A stretch of 64,000 bases of DNA from Mycobacterium sp. D16Q13 (GTDB lineage: Bacteria > Actinomycetota > Actinomycetes > Mycobacteriales > Mycobacteriaceae): the NCBI RefSeq assembly GCF_002013375.1, contig NZ_MAEW01000019.1, positions 62,001-126,000 on the forward strand. Direction: 5' to 3'. The position numbers and the translations under genes are program-made. Shown piece after piece: positions 1 to 8,451 of the stretch (position 1 is its first letter; every line of letters starts with the position of its first letter). A model generated the notes under the pieces. It made no database searches. It saw only the letters and a program-made list of their open reading frames with translations, and was not told where the DNA came from.

Positions 1-79
1 TGAACGGATGTTGTGACCGGGCACCCCACGCGATCACTGGCTCCGCAAAAACAACACGGTGTCGTACTGGCTGGTAACT

Positions 80-93
80 ATTTGCGCGCAAAT
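80..93. promoter_or_regulatory. 14-bp perfect palindrome upstream of mmpS, candidate repressor operator
   Basis: ATTTGCGCGCAAAT is a perfect inverted repeat about 100 bp before the mmpS-mmpL operon. Mycobacterial mmpS-mmpL pairs are commonly controlled by TetR or MarR-type repressors that bind such palindromes. No regulator gene lies inside the window, so the bound protein is inference; one could sit just left of position 1. Confidence 0.45.
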
Positions 94-184
94 CACGGAC
101 ATGCACGGCCGGACGCGATAGGCAGAGTCGAGTTGTTGGCCCCCGGGCCACACGGGTGAAGGGGATTGGACCATTTTCAAGGTA

Positions 185-601
185 TTGGCGCGGGTATGGG
201 TCCCGCTCGTCGTTCTGGTGGTGATCTCGGCTGCCGCGTTTGGTGTCTATCGGCTTCACGGCGTGTTCGGCTCGACCAACATCAATCAGGCGATCGGCAT
301 CAAGGATGACTCCAAGAACATCATCCCGAAAGACATCGTCTACGAAATCTTTGGTCCCGCAGGGACAAAGGGCGAGGTCAACTATCTCGATGACCGGGCA
401 CAGCCGCAGCGCGCCCAATTCACCACACTGCCGTGGACATTAACCATCACGACGACGATGACTTCCGTCTTCGCCAATGTCGTTGCGATGGGGGATAGCG
501 ATGAAATCGGCTGCCGCATCCTGTCCAACGGTGAAGTAAAGGACGAACAGACTGTGTCCAACCACAACGCCCAAGTCTTCTGCATGGTGAAATCCGCATG
601 A
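185..601 (+). CDS. MmpS family transport accessory protein
   Basis: Accessory partner of the RND-type MmpL exporter encoded next to it. It has one N-terminal membrane span (about residues 4-24, VWVPLVVLVVISAAAFGVY) and then an extracytoplasmic beta-rich MmpS domain of about 110 residues. C110 and C133 near the C-terminus are placed like the conserved MmpS disulfide. Length (138 aa) is normal. The first ATG/GTG/TTG in frame is TTG at 185, but it has no good ribosome site; AAGGGG at 159-164 is 8 nt before an in-frame ATT at 173, so translation may start there and add four residues (I/M-F-K-V). The stop overlaps the mmpL start (ATGA), so the two are translationally coupled. Confidence 0.9.
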   Translation: MARVWVPLVVLVVISAAAFGVYRLHGVFGSTNINQAIGIKDDSKNIIPKDIVYEIFGPAGTKGEVNYLDDRAQPQRAQFTTLPWTLTITTTMTSVFANVVAMGDSDEIGCRILSNGEVKDEQTVSNHNAQVFCMVKSA

Positions 602-3579
602 GCACACATAGCGCTTCCACGAATGGCGCAACCCAAAAGCCTTCGCGCATAGCGCGGTTCATCCACACGTTTTCCGTACCGATCATTCTTGCCTGGCTGG
701 TGTTGACGGTCATCGTCAACGTCGTCGTGCCACAGCTCGAAGAGGTCGGCAAAGAGCACTCGGTGTCGTTGGCGTCCAAGGACGCGCCGTCGTATCAGGC
801 CATCAAGCGTCAAGGTGAGCTGTTCCAGCAGTTCAAGGACGACAGCATGGTGATGGTCCTGCTGGAGAGTGACACCAAGTTCTCCACCGATATGAACGAC
901 AAGGCGCACACGTTCTACCGCGAGTTGGTCAAACGACTGCGTGCCGATACCAAGCACGTGGAATACGCCCAGGATTTCTGGGGCGACCGCATCACCGCCG
1001 GTGGCGCGCAGAGTGTCGACGAAAAATCTGCTTACGTTCAGTTGAATCTCCGTGGGGACCAAGGCACGACGGAAGGCAAGGAATCCGTCACGGCGGTCCA
1101 GGACATCGTCGCCAAGCTCATCGACGAGAGCAAGAAGAACAGCACATATCCCGACGGGCTCAAGGTCTTCGTCACCGGCCAGGCCGCGCTGACGATGGAC
1201 ATGAACGACGCCGGCGACAAGAGCATGCTCAAGATGACGGGTATCACCTTCATCGTCATTGCCGTGATGCTGCTCCTCATTTATCGGTCCATCACGACGG
1301 TGCTGCTCATCCTGTTCATGGTGTTCGTTGAACTGGGTGCCGCTCGTGGCGTGGTCGCGATCCTGGGCAATGCCGAAATCATTGGCCTGTCGACATTCGC
1401 GGTAAACCTGCTGACGTCCTTGGCCATCGCGGCCGGGACCGACTACGCGATCTTCCAAATCGGCCGCTATCACGAGCTACGGGCCGAGGGCAGGGACCGG
1501 CTCGAATCCTTCTACATCATGTATCACAGTGTCTCGCACGTGATCTTGGGTTCGGGCCTCACCATCGCGGGCGCCACATTCTGCCTGAAATTCACTCGCC
1601 TGCCGTACTTCGAGTCGCTGGGTGTGCCGTGTGCGATTGGCATGCTGGTGGTGGTCGCCGCCTCGCTCACCATCGGTCCGGCGGTGATTCTAATAGCGAC
1701 GAAGTTCGGGCTGCTGGAGTCCAAGCGCACCATTAAGAGCCGGGGATGGCGCAAGATCGGCACCGCCATCGTGCGCTGGCCGGGACCGATTTTGGCGGTC
1801 ACGATGATCATCGCGATCGTCGGCTTGGGCATCCTGCCCACGTACTCGGTCAACTACAACGACCGGTACTACATCCCGACTGGCCTGCCGTCGATTCAGG
1901 GCTTCCAGGCGTCCGACCGGCACTTCTCGAAGGCGAGAATGAACCCCGACATCCTGATCGTCGAGGCGGACAAGGATCTGCGCACCCCGGCCAACATGTT
2001 GGTGCTGGACCGGATCGCCAAAAACGTCTTCCGCACCGAGGGCATCAACAAGGTGCAGAGCATGACCCGCCCGATGGGCGCACCCATCGACCACAGTTCC
2101 GTGCCCTTCCAGGTGAGTATGCAATCGGTATCGATGACCGAGAACATGAATTACTTGAAGAACAGCATGGCCGATATGTTGAAGATGGCCGACGACCTGG
2201 GTTCGATGATCGCGATCATCGAACGCATGTACAGCATTATGAAAGAGCTAGTCGACGTGACGCATGATCTCGCGGGCGTCAGTACGGAATTGCAAGGCAC
2301 CGTTCACGAAATGCGAGATAACATCTCGAATTTTGATGACCAGTTCCGGCCGTTGCGCAATTATTTCTATTGGGATAAGCACTGCTTTGATATTCCGATG
2401 TGCTGGTCGATGCGATCAATATTCGACACTCTTGACGGCATCGACAAAATGGCCGAAAACATGGACGGCATGGTCAAGGACATCAACAAGATGGACAAGC
2501 TGATGCCACAGATGGTGGAGCAGCTTCCACCGATGATTGCCATCACCAAAAACATGCGGAACACCATGCTGACCATGTACAGCACGATGAACGGCATGAT
2601 CACGCAGATGGACCGCATGACCGACACCGCGACGGTGATGGGTCAGGCGTTCGATGAGGCGAAGAATGACGACTTCTTCTACCTGCCGCCTGAAGCCTTC
2701 GATAACGAGGACTTCAAGAAGGGCGTCAAGCTGATGATGTCGCCGGATGGCAAGGCCGCGCAGTTCATCATCACGCACGAGGGCGACTACGCCAGCAAGG
2801 AGTCGCTCGCCAACACCGAGGTCGAACTCAAGGCCGCCAAGAACGCCATCAAGGGCACCCCGCTGGACGAGGCCAAGCTCTATCTCGGCGGCACGGCACC
2901 GACCTATCACGACATCGGCGAGATGGTGAAGTACGACCTGATGATCGCGGTCATCGCGTCGCTATGCCTGATCTTCGTCATCATGCTGGTCATCACGCGA
3001 AGCATCGTGGCGGCGTTCACGATCGTCGGGACCATCGCGATATCGCTGGGGGCATCCTTCGGCCTGTCGGTGTTGCTGTGGCAGCACATTCTTGGCCTGC
3101 AGCTGCACTGGTTCGTGCTGCCGTTCACCGTCATCATCTTGTTGGCGGTCGGATCGGACTACAACCTGCTGCTGGTGTCCAGATTCAAGGAAGAGCTGCA
3201 CGGTGGTCTGAACACCGCGATCCTTCGAGGTGTCGGCGGATCGGGAAGTGTGGCCACCCAGGCCGGCCTGGTGTTCGCGTTCACCATGGGCTCGATGATC
3301 ACCAGCGATCTGATCGCGATCGGCCAAGCGGGATCGGCGATCTGTCTGGGTCTGCTCTTCGACACCTTCATCATCCGGGCGTTCATGACACCGGCCATCG
3401 CTGCCCTCATGGGTCGATGGTTCTGGTGGCCCATGAAGGTCAGCAAGTACGCCACCGATCCACCACCGCCGCCCGTGCCGGTTGTGCATCAGGCTCCACC
3501 GCCGGCTCCGGTTCCGGTGGGGTCGGGTCCCGTACATGATGATCCGGTCACCGCGGAGTTCCCACGACCTGCGGTCTAA
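598..3579 (+). CDS. MmpL family RND transporter
   Basis: Large inner-membrane exporter (993 aa) of the mycobacterial RND family, normally moving lipids or siderophores across the envelope with proton coupling. Each transmembrane half carries the expected Asp-Tyr proton-relay pair: GTDY (D282-Y283) and GSDY (D854-Y855). An insert of about 170 residues (roughly 515-690), very rich in Met and helix formers, sits in the second periplasmic domain. It matches the coiled-coil hairpin of the MmpL4/MmpL5 subgroup that works with an MmpS. The cytoplasmic tail is proline-rich (DPPPPPVPVV, APPPAPVPV). The ATG overlaps the mmpS stop. Substrate cannot be read from sequence; siderophore export or drug efflux are the family precedents. 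Confidence 0.95.
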   Translation: MSTHSASTNGATQKPSRIARFIHTFSVPIILAWLVLTVIVNVVVPQLEEVGKEHSVSLASKDAPSYQAIKRQGELFQQFKDDSMVMVLLESDTKFSTDMNDKAHTFYRELVKRLRADTKHVEYAQDFWGDRITAGGAQSVDEKSAYVQLNLRGDQGTTEGKESVTAVQDIVAKLIDESKKNSTYPDGLKVFVTGQAALTMDMNDAGDKSMLKMTGITFIVIAVMLLLIYRSITTVLLILFMVFVELGAARGVVAILGNAEIIGLSTFAVNLLTSLAIAAGTDYAIFQIGRYHELRAEGRDRLESFYIMYHSVSHVILGSGLTIAGATFCLKFTRLPYFESLGVPCAIGMLVVVAASLTIGPAVILIATKFGLLESKRTIKSRGWRKIGTAIVRWPGPILAVTMIIAIVGLGILPTYSVNYNDRYYIPTGLPSIQGFQASDRHFSKARMNPDILIVEADKDLRTPANMLVLDRIAKNVFRTEGINKVQSMTRPMGAPIDHSSVPFQVSMQSVSMTENMNYLKNSMADMLKMADDLGSMIAIIERMYSIMKELVDVTHDLAGVSTELQGTVHEMRDNISNFDDQFRPLRNYFYWDKHCFDIPMCWSMRSIFDTLDGIDKMAENMDGMVKDINKMDKLMPQMVEQLPPMIAITKNMRNTMLTMYSTMNGMITQMDRMTDTATVMGQAFDEAKNDDFFYLPPEAFDNEDFKKGVKLMMSPDGKAAQFIITHEGDYASKESLANTEVELKAAKNAIKGTPLDEAKLYLGGTAPTYHDIGEMVKYDLMIAVIASLCLIFVIMLVITRSIVAAFTIVGTIAISLGASFGLSVLLWQHILGLQLHWFVLPFTVIILLAVGSDYNLLLVSRFKEELHGGLNTAILRGVGGSGSVATQAGLVFAFTMGSMITSDLIAIGQAGSAICLGLLFDTFIIRAFMTPAIAALMGRWFWWPMKVSKYATDPPPPPVPVVHQAPPPAPVPVGSGPVHDDPVTAEFPRPAV

Positions 3580-3592
3580 CCCGTGAGTGCAC

Positions 3593-3630
3593 GTTCGGCC
3601 CCCATGCTCAAGGCATGGGGCCGAACTCTT
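3593..3630 (+). terminator. stem-loop terminator after mmpL
   Basis: GTTCGGCCCCCATGC and GCATGGGGCCGAAC form a strong stem around a 4-5 nt loop just after the mmpL stop, followed by the short T-rich run TCTTTG. Confidence 0.6.
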
Positions 3631-3666
3631 TGCCGAGGTTTGTGCACCATTGAGATACAGACAGAA

Positions 3667-3705
3667 AAACGCCCCGCCGGTATGGATCACCGCGGGGCGT
3701 TTTAC
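3667..3705. terminator. bidirectional terminator between convergent mmpL and the DUF5078-like gene
   Basis: AACGCCCCG and CGGGGCGTT are complementary arms around a roughly 16-nt loop. Ts follow on the + strand (GTTTTAC) and on the - strand (GTTTTTCTGT), which fits termination of both convergent units. Confidence 0.65.
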
Positions 3706-3716
3706 TGCGCGCTTGG

Positions 3717-4193
3717 TTAGGGTCCGTCCCACACCGACATGTCGGACGGGTACTTGCTGCAATTCTCGGTGCCCTTGGCAACAACACCCTTGTTGTTGAA
3801 GAAGATCTTGCCCCAGTTGGGCCACTGAGACGTCAGGGCCTCGGGCGGGTAGTTCACCGCGAAGACCTCAGACTCGGCGCGGCGACCCGCGTAGTCCTTG
3901 GCGAAGAACTCATGAATCCGGTCAATTGTCGCCTGCTGCACATAATCGGGCTTGTTGTTCTTATCGATCATGTATCGCGTGTAGTAGATGGGGTCATAAT
4001 CGCGGACCGCGGCCAGGTACTGTTCGGCAGTACACGTGGTCTTCAGCATCCGGCGGGGAATTGGGTAGTCATCGGTGGAGTCCGCGGACGCAATCGCGGG
4101 GAATGTGCTCGCGGCGATTCCCGCGGTGACTATCGCAATTCCGGCAGCGCGGAATGGACCGCGAATATTGCTACGAATGGAGTTCAGGCGCAT
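3717..4193 (-). CDS. secreted DUF5078-like protein
   Basis: 158-aa exported protein. The N-terminus (MRLNSIRSN..., hydrophobic run AAGIAIVTAGIAASTFPA, then AIASADS) is a signal peptide with an AxA-type cleavage site near residue 36. The mature part resembles the mycobacterial DUF5078 family: a Cys in TTCTAEQYLAAV, a YDPIYYTRYM segment and a second Cys near the C-terminus (TENCSKYP), possibly a disulfide. Function is unknown. I chose the ATG at 4193 because the signal peptide begins there and because TACAAT (4200-4205, minus strand) lies exactly 6 nt upstream, so the mRNA is probably leaderless. Longer readings of the frame give no plausible N-terminus. Confidence 0.82.
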   Translation of the reverse strand: MRLNSIRSNIRGPFRAAGIAIVTAGIAASTFPAIASADSTDDYPIPRRMLKTTCTAEQYLAAVRDYDPIYYTRYMIDKNNKPDYVQQATIDRIHEFFAKDYAGRRAESEVFAVNYPPEALTSQWPNWGKIFFNNKGVVAKGTENCSKYPSDMSVWDGP

Positions 4194-4199
4194 GGCGCC

Positions 4200-4205
4200 A
4201 TTGTA
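4200..4205 (-). promoter_or_regulatory. -10 box, leaderless start of the DUF5078-like gene
   Basis: TACAAT on the minus strand ends 6 nt before the ATG at 4193. No Shine-Dalgarno is possible in that space, so transcription and translation should start together. Confidence 0.55.
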
Positions 4206-4254
4206 GCGGTTTTCACGCAGGTCCGGGGTGCGAAAGTGACTAATTTGACTCTTG

Positions 4255-4665
4255 TTACGCGTTGAAGTGCCCGCAGGTGACAGAGTCGTTGACGGGCCCA
4301 TTGAAGATCCCCAGAGCCGGGGGCACCGTGAGGTCCTGGGAGTCGACCACGACGTCGTCGACCTGCACTTCACAGTGCAAGCCGACGCCGTAGGGAGGCA
4401 GCACCCGAACGGTCATCCCGGCCTGCGCGGGGTCCTCCATCACGAGGTTCACCTCCCAGGATTCACCCGGCCCTAGACGGGGTTGCTCGGTCCGCCGATC
4501 CACCGGATCGGTCTTGAACGTCACGGAGATACCGCGGCCGAGCCCATCGACGCGGGCGATGTAGCTGATGTTGTGCAGCTCGGCTGCGGAGGCTGGTGCT
4601 GCCGGAAGCGCGAGCGTGACCGCCGCTGCCCCGGCAGCGCCTAGCCCTCGGAGGAGGTGGCGCAT
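4255..4665 (-). CDS. small secreted protein of unknown function
   Basis: 136 aa with a clear Sec signal peptide (MRHLLRGLGAAGAAAVTLAL, then PAAPASAAE; cleavage near residue 28). The mature domain of about 108 residues is predicted mostly beta, with two Cys (LHCEVQVDD and SVTCGHFNA) that may pair. The LHCEVQVDDVVVDS stretch recalls the C-terminal half of MmpS proteins (Cys, short strand, DGEVVD-like turn), so a distant MmpS-like fold is possible, but I do not recognise a named family. TAGGAT (4672-4677, minus strand) lies 6 nt before the ATG, suggesting a leaderless transcript. It lies 61 bp from the DUF5078-like gene on the same strand. Confidence 0.75.
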   Translation of the reverse strand: MRHLLRGLGAAGAAAVTLALPAAPASAAELHNISYIARVDGLGRGISVTFKTDPVDRRTEQPRLGPGESWEVNLVMEDPAQAGMTVRVLPPYGVGLHCEVQVDDVVVDSQDLTVPPALGIFNGPVNDSVTCGHFNA

Positions 4666-4671
4666 ACCGGC

Positions 4672-4677
4672 ATCCTA
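4672..4677 (-). promoter_or_regulatory. -10 box, leaderless start of the secreted-protein gene
   Basis: TAGGAT on the minus strand ends 6 nt before the ATG at 4665. Confidence 0.5.
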
Positions 4678-4706
4678 CCGGCGCTCAAGAAGCGGAGGCA
4701 ACGTGA

Positions 4707-5705
4707 TCACTCCAGGTCAGCAGGGTCTTCGGTGTGATGCACGCCGAGTTGCTCGCAGGCCGTATTCAGCACCCGCTGCACAGCCAAGGTGTCCGCGAGA
4801 GGCATCACCGTGCTTTGTGCTCGGCCGTCGAGCAGGCATCTGGTGACCTCGGCGAGTTCGTGACTGTAACCGCCGCCAACGGGCGGTTTCACGATTGCCT
4901 CGGGATCAGATCCCTTGCGGTGCAACACGATCTCGCGCGGGTGATGGAAACGGGGGAGAATGTCTATCCAGCCCTCGGTACCGAAGATGCGGGCTTGACC
5001 CGGCGTGAAATGCAGCAGTGAGCACAGCAAGGTGGCGGTGCGTCCGTCGTCGTAGCGCAGCAACAGACCGGCCTCGGCGTCCACCCCGGTGGGAGACAAC
5101 GAACCGTGTGCCACCACCGCCGCTGGATCGCCGAGGAAGTACTGGGCCAGGGAGACCACGTAAACGCCAAGGTCCAGTAGTGCTCCGCCGCCCAGCGCGG
5201 GATTGAACAACCGGTCGTCGGGATCAAACGGGCGATCGACCCCGAGGTCCGCCTGTACCTGACGGACCTCGCCGATGGCCCCGTCATCGACAAGTTTCTT
5301 GGCCGCGACGATCGCCGGCTGAAACCGTGTCCACATCGCCTCCATCGCAAAAACGCCACGGGCCCTTGCGATATCGATGATCTCTTGGGCTCCGGACACC
5401 GTCGCGGTGAAGGTCTTCTCGACCAGGATCGCCTTGCCTGCGGTGAGCGCCGCGATGGCGGCCTGCCGATGCTGGGGGTGAGGGGTGGCGATGTACACAG
5501 CGTCGATATCAGGGTCGGAGAGCAGCTCCCGATAGGAGCCGAAGGCACGTGGAATTCGGTGCGTTTCCGCAAAGTCCCGGGCGCGCTGGACCGACCGGGA
5601 GGCAACGGCCACCAGCTCGGCTCCCGGTGTGAGCGGGAAGTCGCGGGCCACACTTCCCGCAATACGGCCCGGTCCGATGATTCCCCAGCGAATGGCTTCA
5701 GGCAT
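4707..5705 (-). CDS. Gfo/Idh/MocA family NAD(P)-dependent oxidoreductase
   Basis: 332-aa cytoplasmic dehydrogenase. The N-terminal Rossmann fold carries the nucleotide loop GIIGPGRIAG (about residues 8-17). The family signature EKP appears as EKT (96-98, LVEKTFTA), with the catalytic Lys kept. The C-terminal alpha/beta domain includes GGGALLDLGVY, where the family usually has its catalytic His/Asp region. Substrates in this family are sugars, inositols or dihydrodiols; the close form here (ATPHPQH, AMWTRFQP) resembles trans-dihydrodiol/xylose dehydrogenase-like members, but the substrate cannot be assigned. The start overlaps the end of the upstream DUF402 gene by 8 nt, so they form an operon. 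Confidence 0.88.
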   Translation of the reverse strand: MPEAIRWGIIGPGRIAGSVARDFPLTPGAELVAVASRSVQRARDFAETHRIPRAFGSYRELLSDPDIDAVYIATPHPQHRQAAIAALTAGKAILVEKTFTATVSGAQEIIDIARARGVFAMEAMWTRFQPAIVAAKKLVDDGAIGEVRQVQADLGVDRPFDPDDRLFNPALGGGALLDLGVYVVSLAQYFLGDPAAVVAHGSLSPTGVDAEAGLLLRYDDGRTATLLCSLLHFTPGQARIFGTEGWIDILPRFHHPREIVLHRKGSDPEAIVKPPVGGGYSHELAEVTRCLLDGRAQSTVMPLADTLAVQRVLNTACEQLGVHHTEDPADLE

Positions 5706-6222
5706 GAGCGTCTCCGTTCGGGTCGCGCCAGGTCAACGGCATTCCGGCCGCGGCGAGCCATGCGTTCAAGTCATGCCCGTGCCTAGCGAGGTGGCTGATG
5801 GTCGTGGCCGCCCGGTGGACGGCGAGTTCTGTTGTGGCAGTGGATAGCAATCCTGCCTTATGCGCCTCGAGTAACTCGTCTACATCCGTCAATTCGGTTT
5901 CACGTCCGCGGCGCACCACGAGGTCAAGATAGTGGTCGACAGCCACCCATTGTGACGGCCCGGGGACGAAGTCGCCGACATCAAGATAGAAGTCCTGATC
6001 GCGCTCGTAGCCCGGACTGAAGTGGAAGATGTTCGCACGCAATCCCAGCGTCGGGAGCAGCCAGGATTCCAGATAGTGAAACTGCGCCCGGCCGGGCGTC
6101 GGGCGAGCCATGAAGAGTCCCCAGGGCTCGATCCGGTACTCGTCCACCGACCGCACGATTCCCTTGGGGTCGGTGTTCGTCATCGCATCGAGGTCGAAGA
6201 CCTCGCGTTTGGGCGGGTGCAC
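5698..6222 (-). CDS. DUF402 domain protein (Rv1632c-like)
   Basis: 174 aa, positioned just upstream of and divergent from uvrB, as Rv1632c is in M. tuberculosis. DUF402 proteins are FomD-like nucleoside di/triphosphate hydrolases with a beta-barrel core. Visible here are the YLDVGDFV and VDHYLDLVVRRG segments, in which acidic residues usually bind divalent metal. The start is GTG at 6222 (VHPPKREVF); an internal ATG 13 codons later (MTNTDPKG) is an alternative. The 3' end overlaps the oxidoreductase gene by 8 nt. Confidence 0.8.
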   Translation of the reverse strand: MHPPKREVFDLDAMTNTDPKGIVRSVDEYRIEPWGLFMARPTPGRAQFHYLESWLLPTLGLRANIFHFSPGYERDQDFYLDVGDFVPGPSQWVAVDHYLDLVVRRGRETELTDVDELLEAHKAGLLSTATTELAVHRAATTISHLARHGHDLNAWLAAAGMPLTWRDPNGDAHA

Positions 6223-6262
6223 GCTGGTTTCCTACCTGCCTTCCACACTGGTAGTAGAGGGG

Positions 6263-6285
6263 ATGTCGGACCCTCGGCTTACTCT
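6263..6285 (+). promoter_or_regulatory. RecA-NDp (PafBC-type) DNA-damage promoter of uvrB
   Basis: ATGTCGGAC, 8 nt, then TACTCT (6280-6285). This fits the mycobacterial RecA-independent damage promoter tTGTCRgtg-N8-TAnnnT with exact spacing; the TGTCG core is intact and the edges differ. The -10 ends 6 nt before the uvrB ATG, so the transcript should be leaderless. Confidence 0.65.
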
Positions 6286-6291
6286 GGGCTC

Positions 6292-8451
6292 ATGGCTTTC
6301 GCAACAGAACACCCCATCGTTGCGCATTCCGAGTACCGCCCAGTCACGGACATCCTGCGTGCCGATGCGCGATTCGAGGTCGTCAGTGAGTATGAGCCCG
6401 CGGGTGACCAGCCCGGTGCCATCGCCGAGCTCGAACGCAGAGTCCGGGCGGGGGAGAAGGATGTCGTGCTGCTCGGTGCCACGGGCACCGGTAAGTCGGC
6501 GACCACGGCCTGGCTCATCGAGCGGCTGCAACGGCCGACGCTCGTGATGGCGCCGAACAAGACTCTCGCCGCGCAGCTGGCCAATGAGCTCCGGGAGATG
6601 CTGCCGCACAATGCTGTCGAGTACTTCGTGTCGTACTACGACTACTACCAGCCAGAAGCGTATATCGCCCAGACCGACACCTACATCGAGAAGGACAGCT
6701 CCATCAACGACGATGTGGAGCGCTTGCGGCACTCCGCGACCTCCAACCTGCTGTCCCGGCGGGACGTGGTGGTGGTGGCATCGGTCTCGTGCATCTACGG
6801 TCTGGGCACCCCGCAGTCCTATTTGGATCGCTCCGTGCAATTGGATGTCGGGCTCGAAGTGCCCCGGGACGCGCTGCTGCGGTTACTGGTCGACATGCAG
6901 TACAACCGCAATGACGTGGCATTCACGCGGGGCACCTTCCGGGTCCGCGGCGACACCGTCGAGATCATTCCCTCGTATGAGGAGCTAGCGGTCCGTATCG
7001 AGTTCTTCGGTGACGAGGTCGAGGCGCTCTACTATCTGCATCCGCTTACCGGAGACGTTGTGCGTCAAACTGATTCGTTGCGGATCTTTCCGGCCACACA
7101 TTATGTGGCGGGGCCGGACCGGATGGAGAAGGCGCTCGTTGGTGTCGAGCGGGAGCTTGAGGAACGCCTATCCGAGCTGGAAGGCCAGGGCAAGCTGCTG
7201 GAGGCCCAGCGACTGCGGATGCGCACCAACTATGACATCGAGATGATGCGCAATGTTGGCTTCTGCTCGGGTATCGAGAACTACTCGCGGCATATCGACG
7301 GGCGCGGCGCCGGTACGCCACCCGCCACGCTGCTGGACTACTTTCCGGACGACTTTCTGCTCGTCATCGACGAGTCGCATGTGACGGTTCCGCAGATCGG
7401 CGCCATGTACGAGGGCGACATGTCGCGTAAACGGAACCTGGTGGACTTCGGCTTCCGGTTGCCGTCGGCGGTGGACAACCGTCCCCTTACCTGGGAGGAG
7501 TTCTCCCAGCGAATTGGGCAGACCGTGTATCTGTCAGCGACGCCCGGGAACTACGAGCGCAGCGCCGCCGGCGGCGAGTTCGTGGAACAGGTGATCCGGC
7601 CCACCGGGCTGGTGGATCCGAAGGTGATCGTCAAACCCACCAAGGGACAGATCGACGATCTCATCGCCTCGATTCGTCAACGCACCGAGGCCGATGAGCG
7701 GGTGCTGGTCACGACGCTGACGAAGAAGATGGCCGAGGACCTCACCGACTACCTGTTGGAGATGGGTATTCGGGTGCGTTACCTGCATTCGGAGGTCGAC
7801 ACCCTGCGGCGGGTGGAGTTGCTGCGACAGCTCCGGCTCGGCGAGTACGACGTCCTCGTCGGTATCAACCTCCTTCGGGAGGGTCTGGACCTGCCCGAGG
7901 TGTCGTTGGTCGCCATTCTCGACGCCGACAAGGAGGGATTCCTGCGGTCCAGCAGGAGTCTGATTCAGACCATCGGACGCGCCGCGCGCAACGTCTCCGG
8001 TGAGGTGCACATGTACGCCGACACCATGACGGACTCGATGAAAGAGGCCATCGACGAGACCGACCGGCGGCGTGCCAAGCAGGTCGCCTACAACGAGGCG
8101 AACGGGATAGACCCACAGCCATTGCGCAAGAAGATCGCTGACATTCTCGACCAGGTATACCGCGAAGCCGAAGACACCGAGGCAGTGGCGGTGGGCGGAT
8201 CCGGCCGTAACTCCAGTCGCGGTAGGCGGGCACAGGGCGAGCCGGGTCGCGCGGTGAGTGCCGGGGTGTTCGAAGGCCGCGACACCAAGAGCATGCCCCG
8301 CGCGCAGCTGGCCGACCTGATCAAGGACATGACCGAGCAGATGATGGCGGCGGCGCGTGATCTGCAGTTCGAGCTCGCGGCGCGCTTCCGTGACGAAATC
8401 GCGGATCTGAAGAAGGAATTACGCGGTATGGACGCCGCGGGCCTCAAGTAA
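6292..8451 (+). CDS. uvrB: excinuclease ABC subunit UvrB
   Basis: 719-aa DNA-damage-verification helicase of nucleotide excision repair; it receives the lesion from UvrA2 and recruits UvrC. Walker A is GATGTGKS (residues 62-69). The beta-hairpin that inserts between strands is the Tyr-rich YYDYYQPEAYI segment. The DEAD-like box is DESH, helicase motif VI is QTIGRAARN, and a C-terminal UVR coiled coil (about 675-710) binds UvrC. Length is typical. The frame is open upstream to 6022, but the conserved N-terminus starts at ATG 6292, directly after the damage promoter. Its 3' end abuts the convergent soxR gene with no gap. Confidence 0.97.
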   Translation: MAFATEHPIVAHSEYRPVTDILRADARFEVVSEYEPAGDQPGAIAELERRVRAGEKDVVLLGATGTGKSATTAWLIERLQRPTLVMAPNKTLAAQLANELREMLPHNAVEYFVSYYDYYQPEAYIAQTDTYIEKDSSINDDVERLRHSATSNLLSRRDVVVVASVSCIYGLGTPQSYLDRSVQLDVGLEVPRDALLRLLVDMQYNRNDVAFTRGTFRVRGDTVEIIPSYEELAVRIEFFGDEVEALYYLHPLTGDVVRQTDSLRIFPATHYVAGPDRMEKALVGVERELEERLSELEGQGKLLEAQRLRMRTNYDIEMMRNVGFCSGIENYSRHIDGRGAGTPPATLLDYFPDDFLLVIDESHVTVPQIGAMYEGDMSRKRNLVDFGFRLPSAVDNRPLTWEEFSQRIGQTVYLSATPGNYERSAAGGEFVEQVIRPTGLVDPKVIVKPTKGQIDDLIASIRQRTEADERVLVTTLTKKMAEDLTDYLLEMGIRVRYLHSEVDTLRRVELLRQLRLGEYDVLVGINLLREGLDLPEVSLVAILDADKEGFLRSSRSLIQTIGRAARNVSGEVHMYADTMTDSMKEAIDETDRRRAKQVAYNEANGIDPQPLRKKIADILDQVYREAEDTEAVAVGGSGRNSSRGRRAQGEPGRAVSAGVFEGRDTKSMPRAQLADLIKDMTEQMMAAARDLQFELAARFRDEIADLKKELRGMDAAGLK

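Noticed and set aside
382..1473. 363-codon antisense frame across mmpS and mmpL
   Set aside because: Composition typical of a shadow frame, and it crosses two clear genes.
6022..6291. Extended N-terminus for uvrB
   Set aside because: It would include the DUF402 coding region antisense; the family start and promoter both fix the ATG at 6292.
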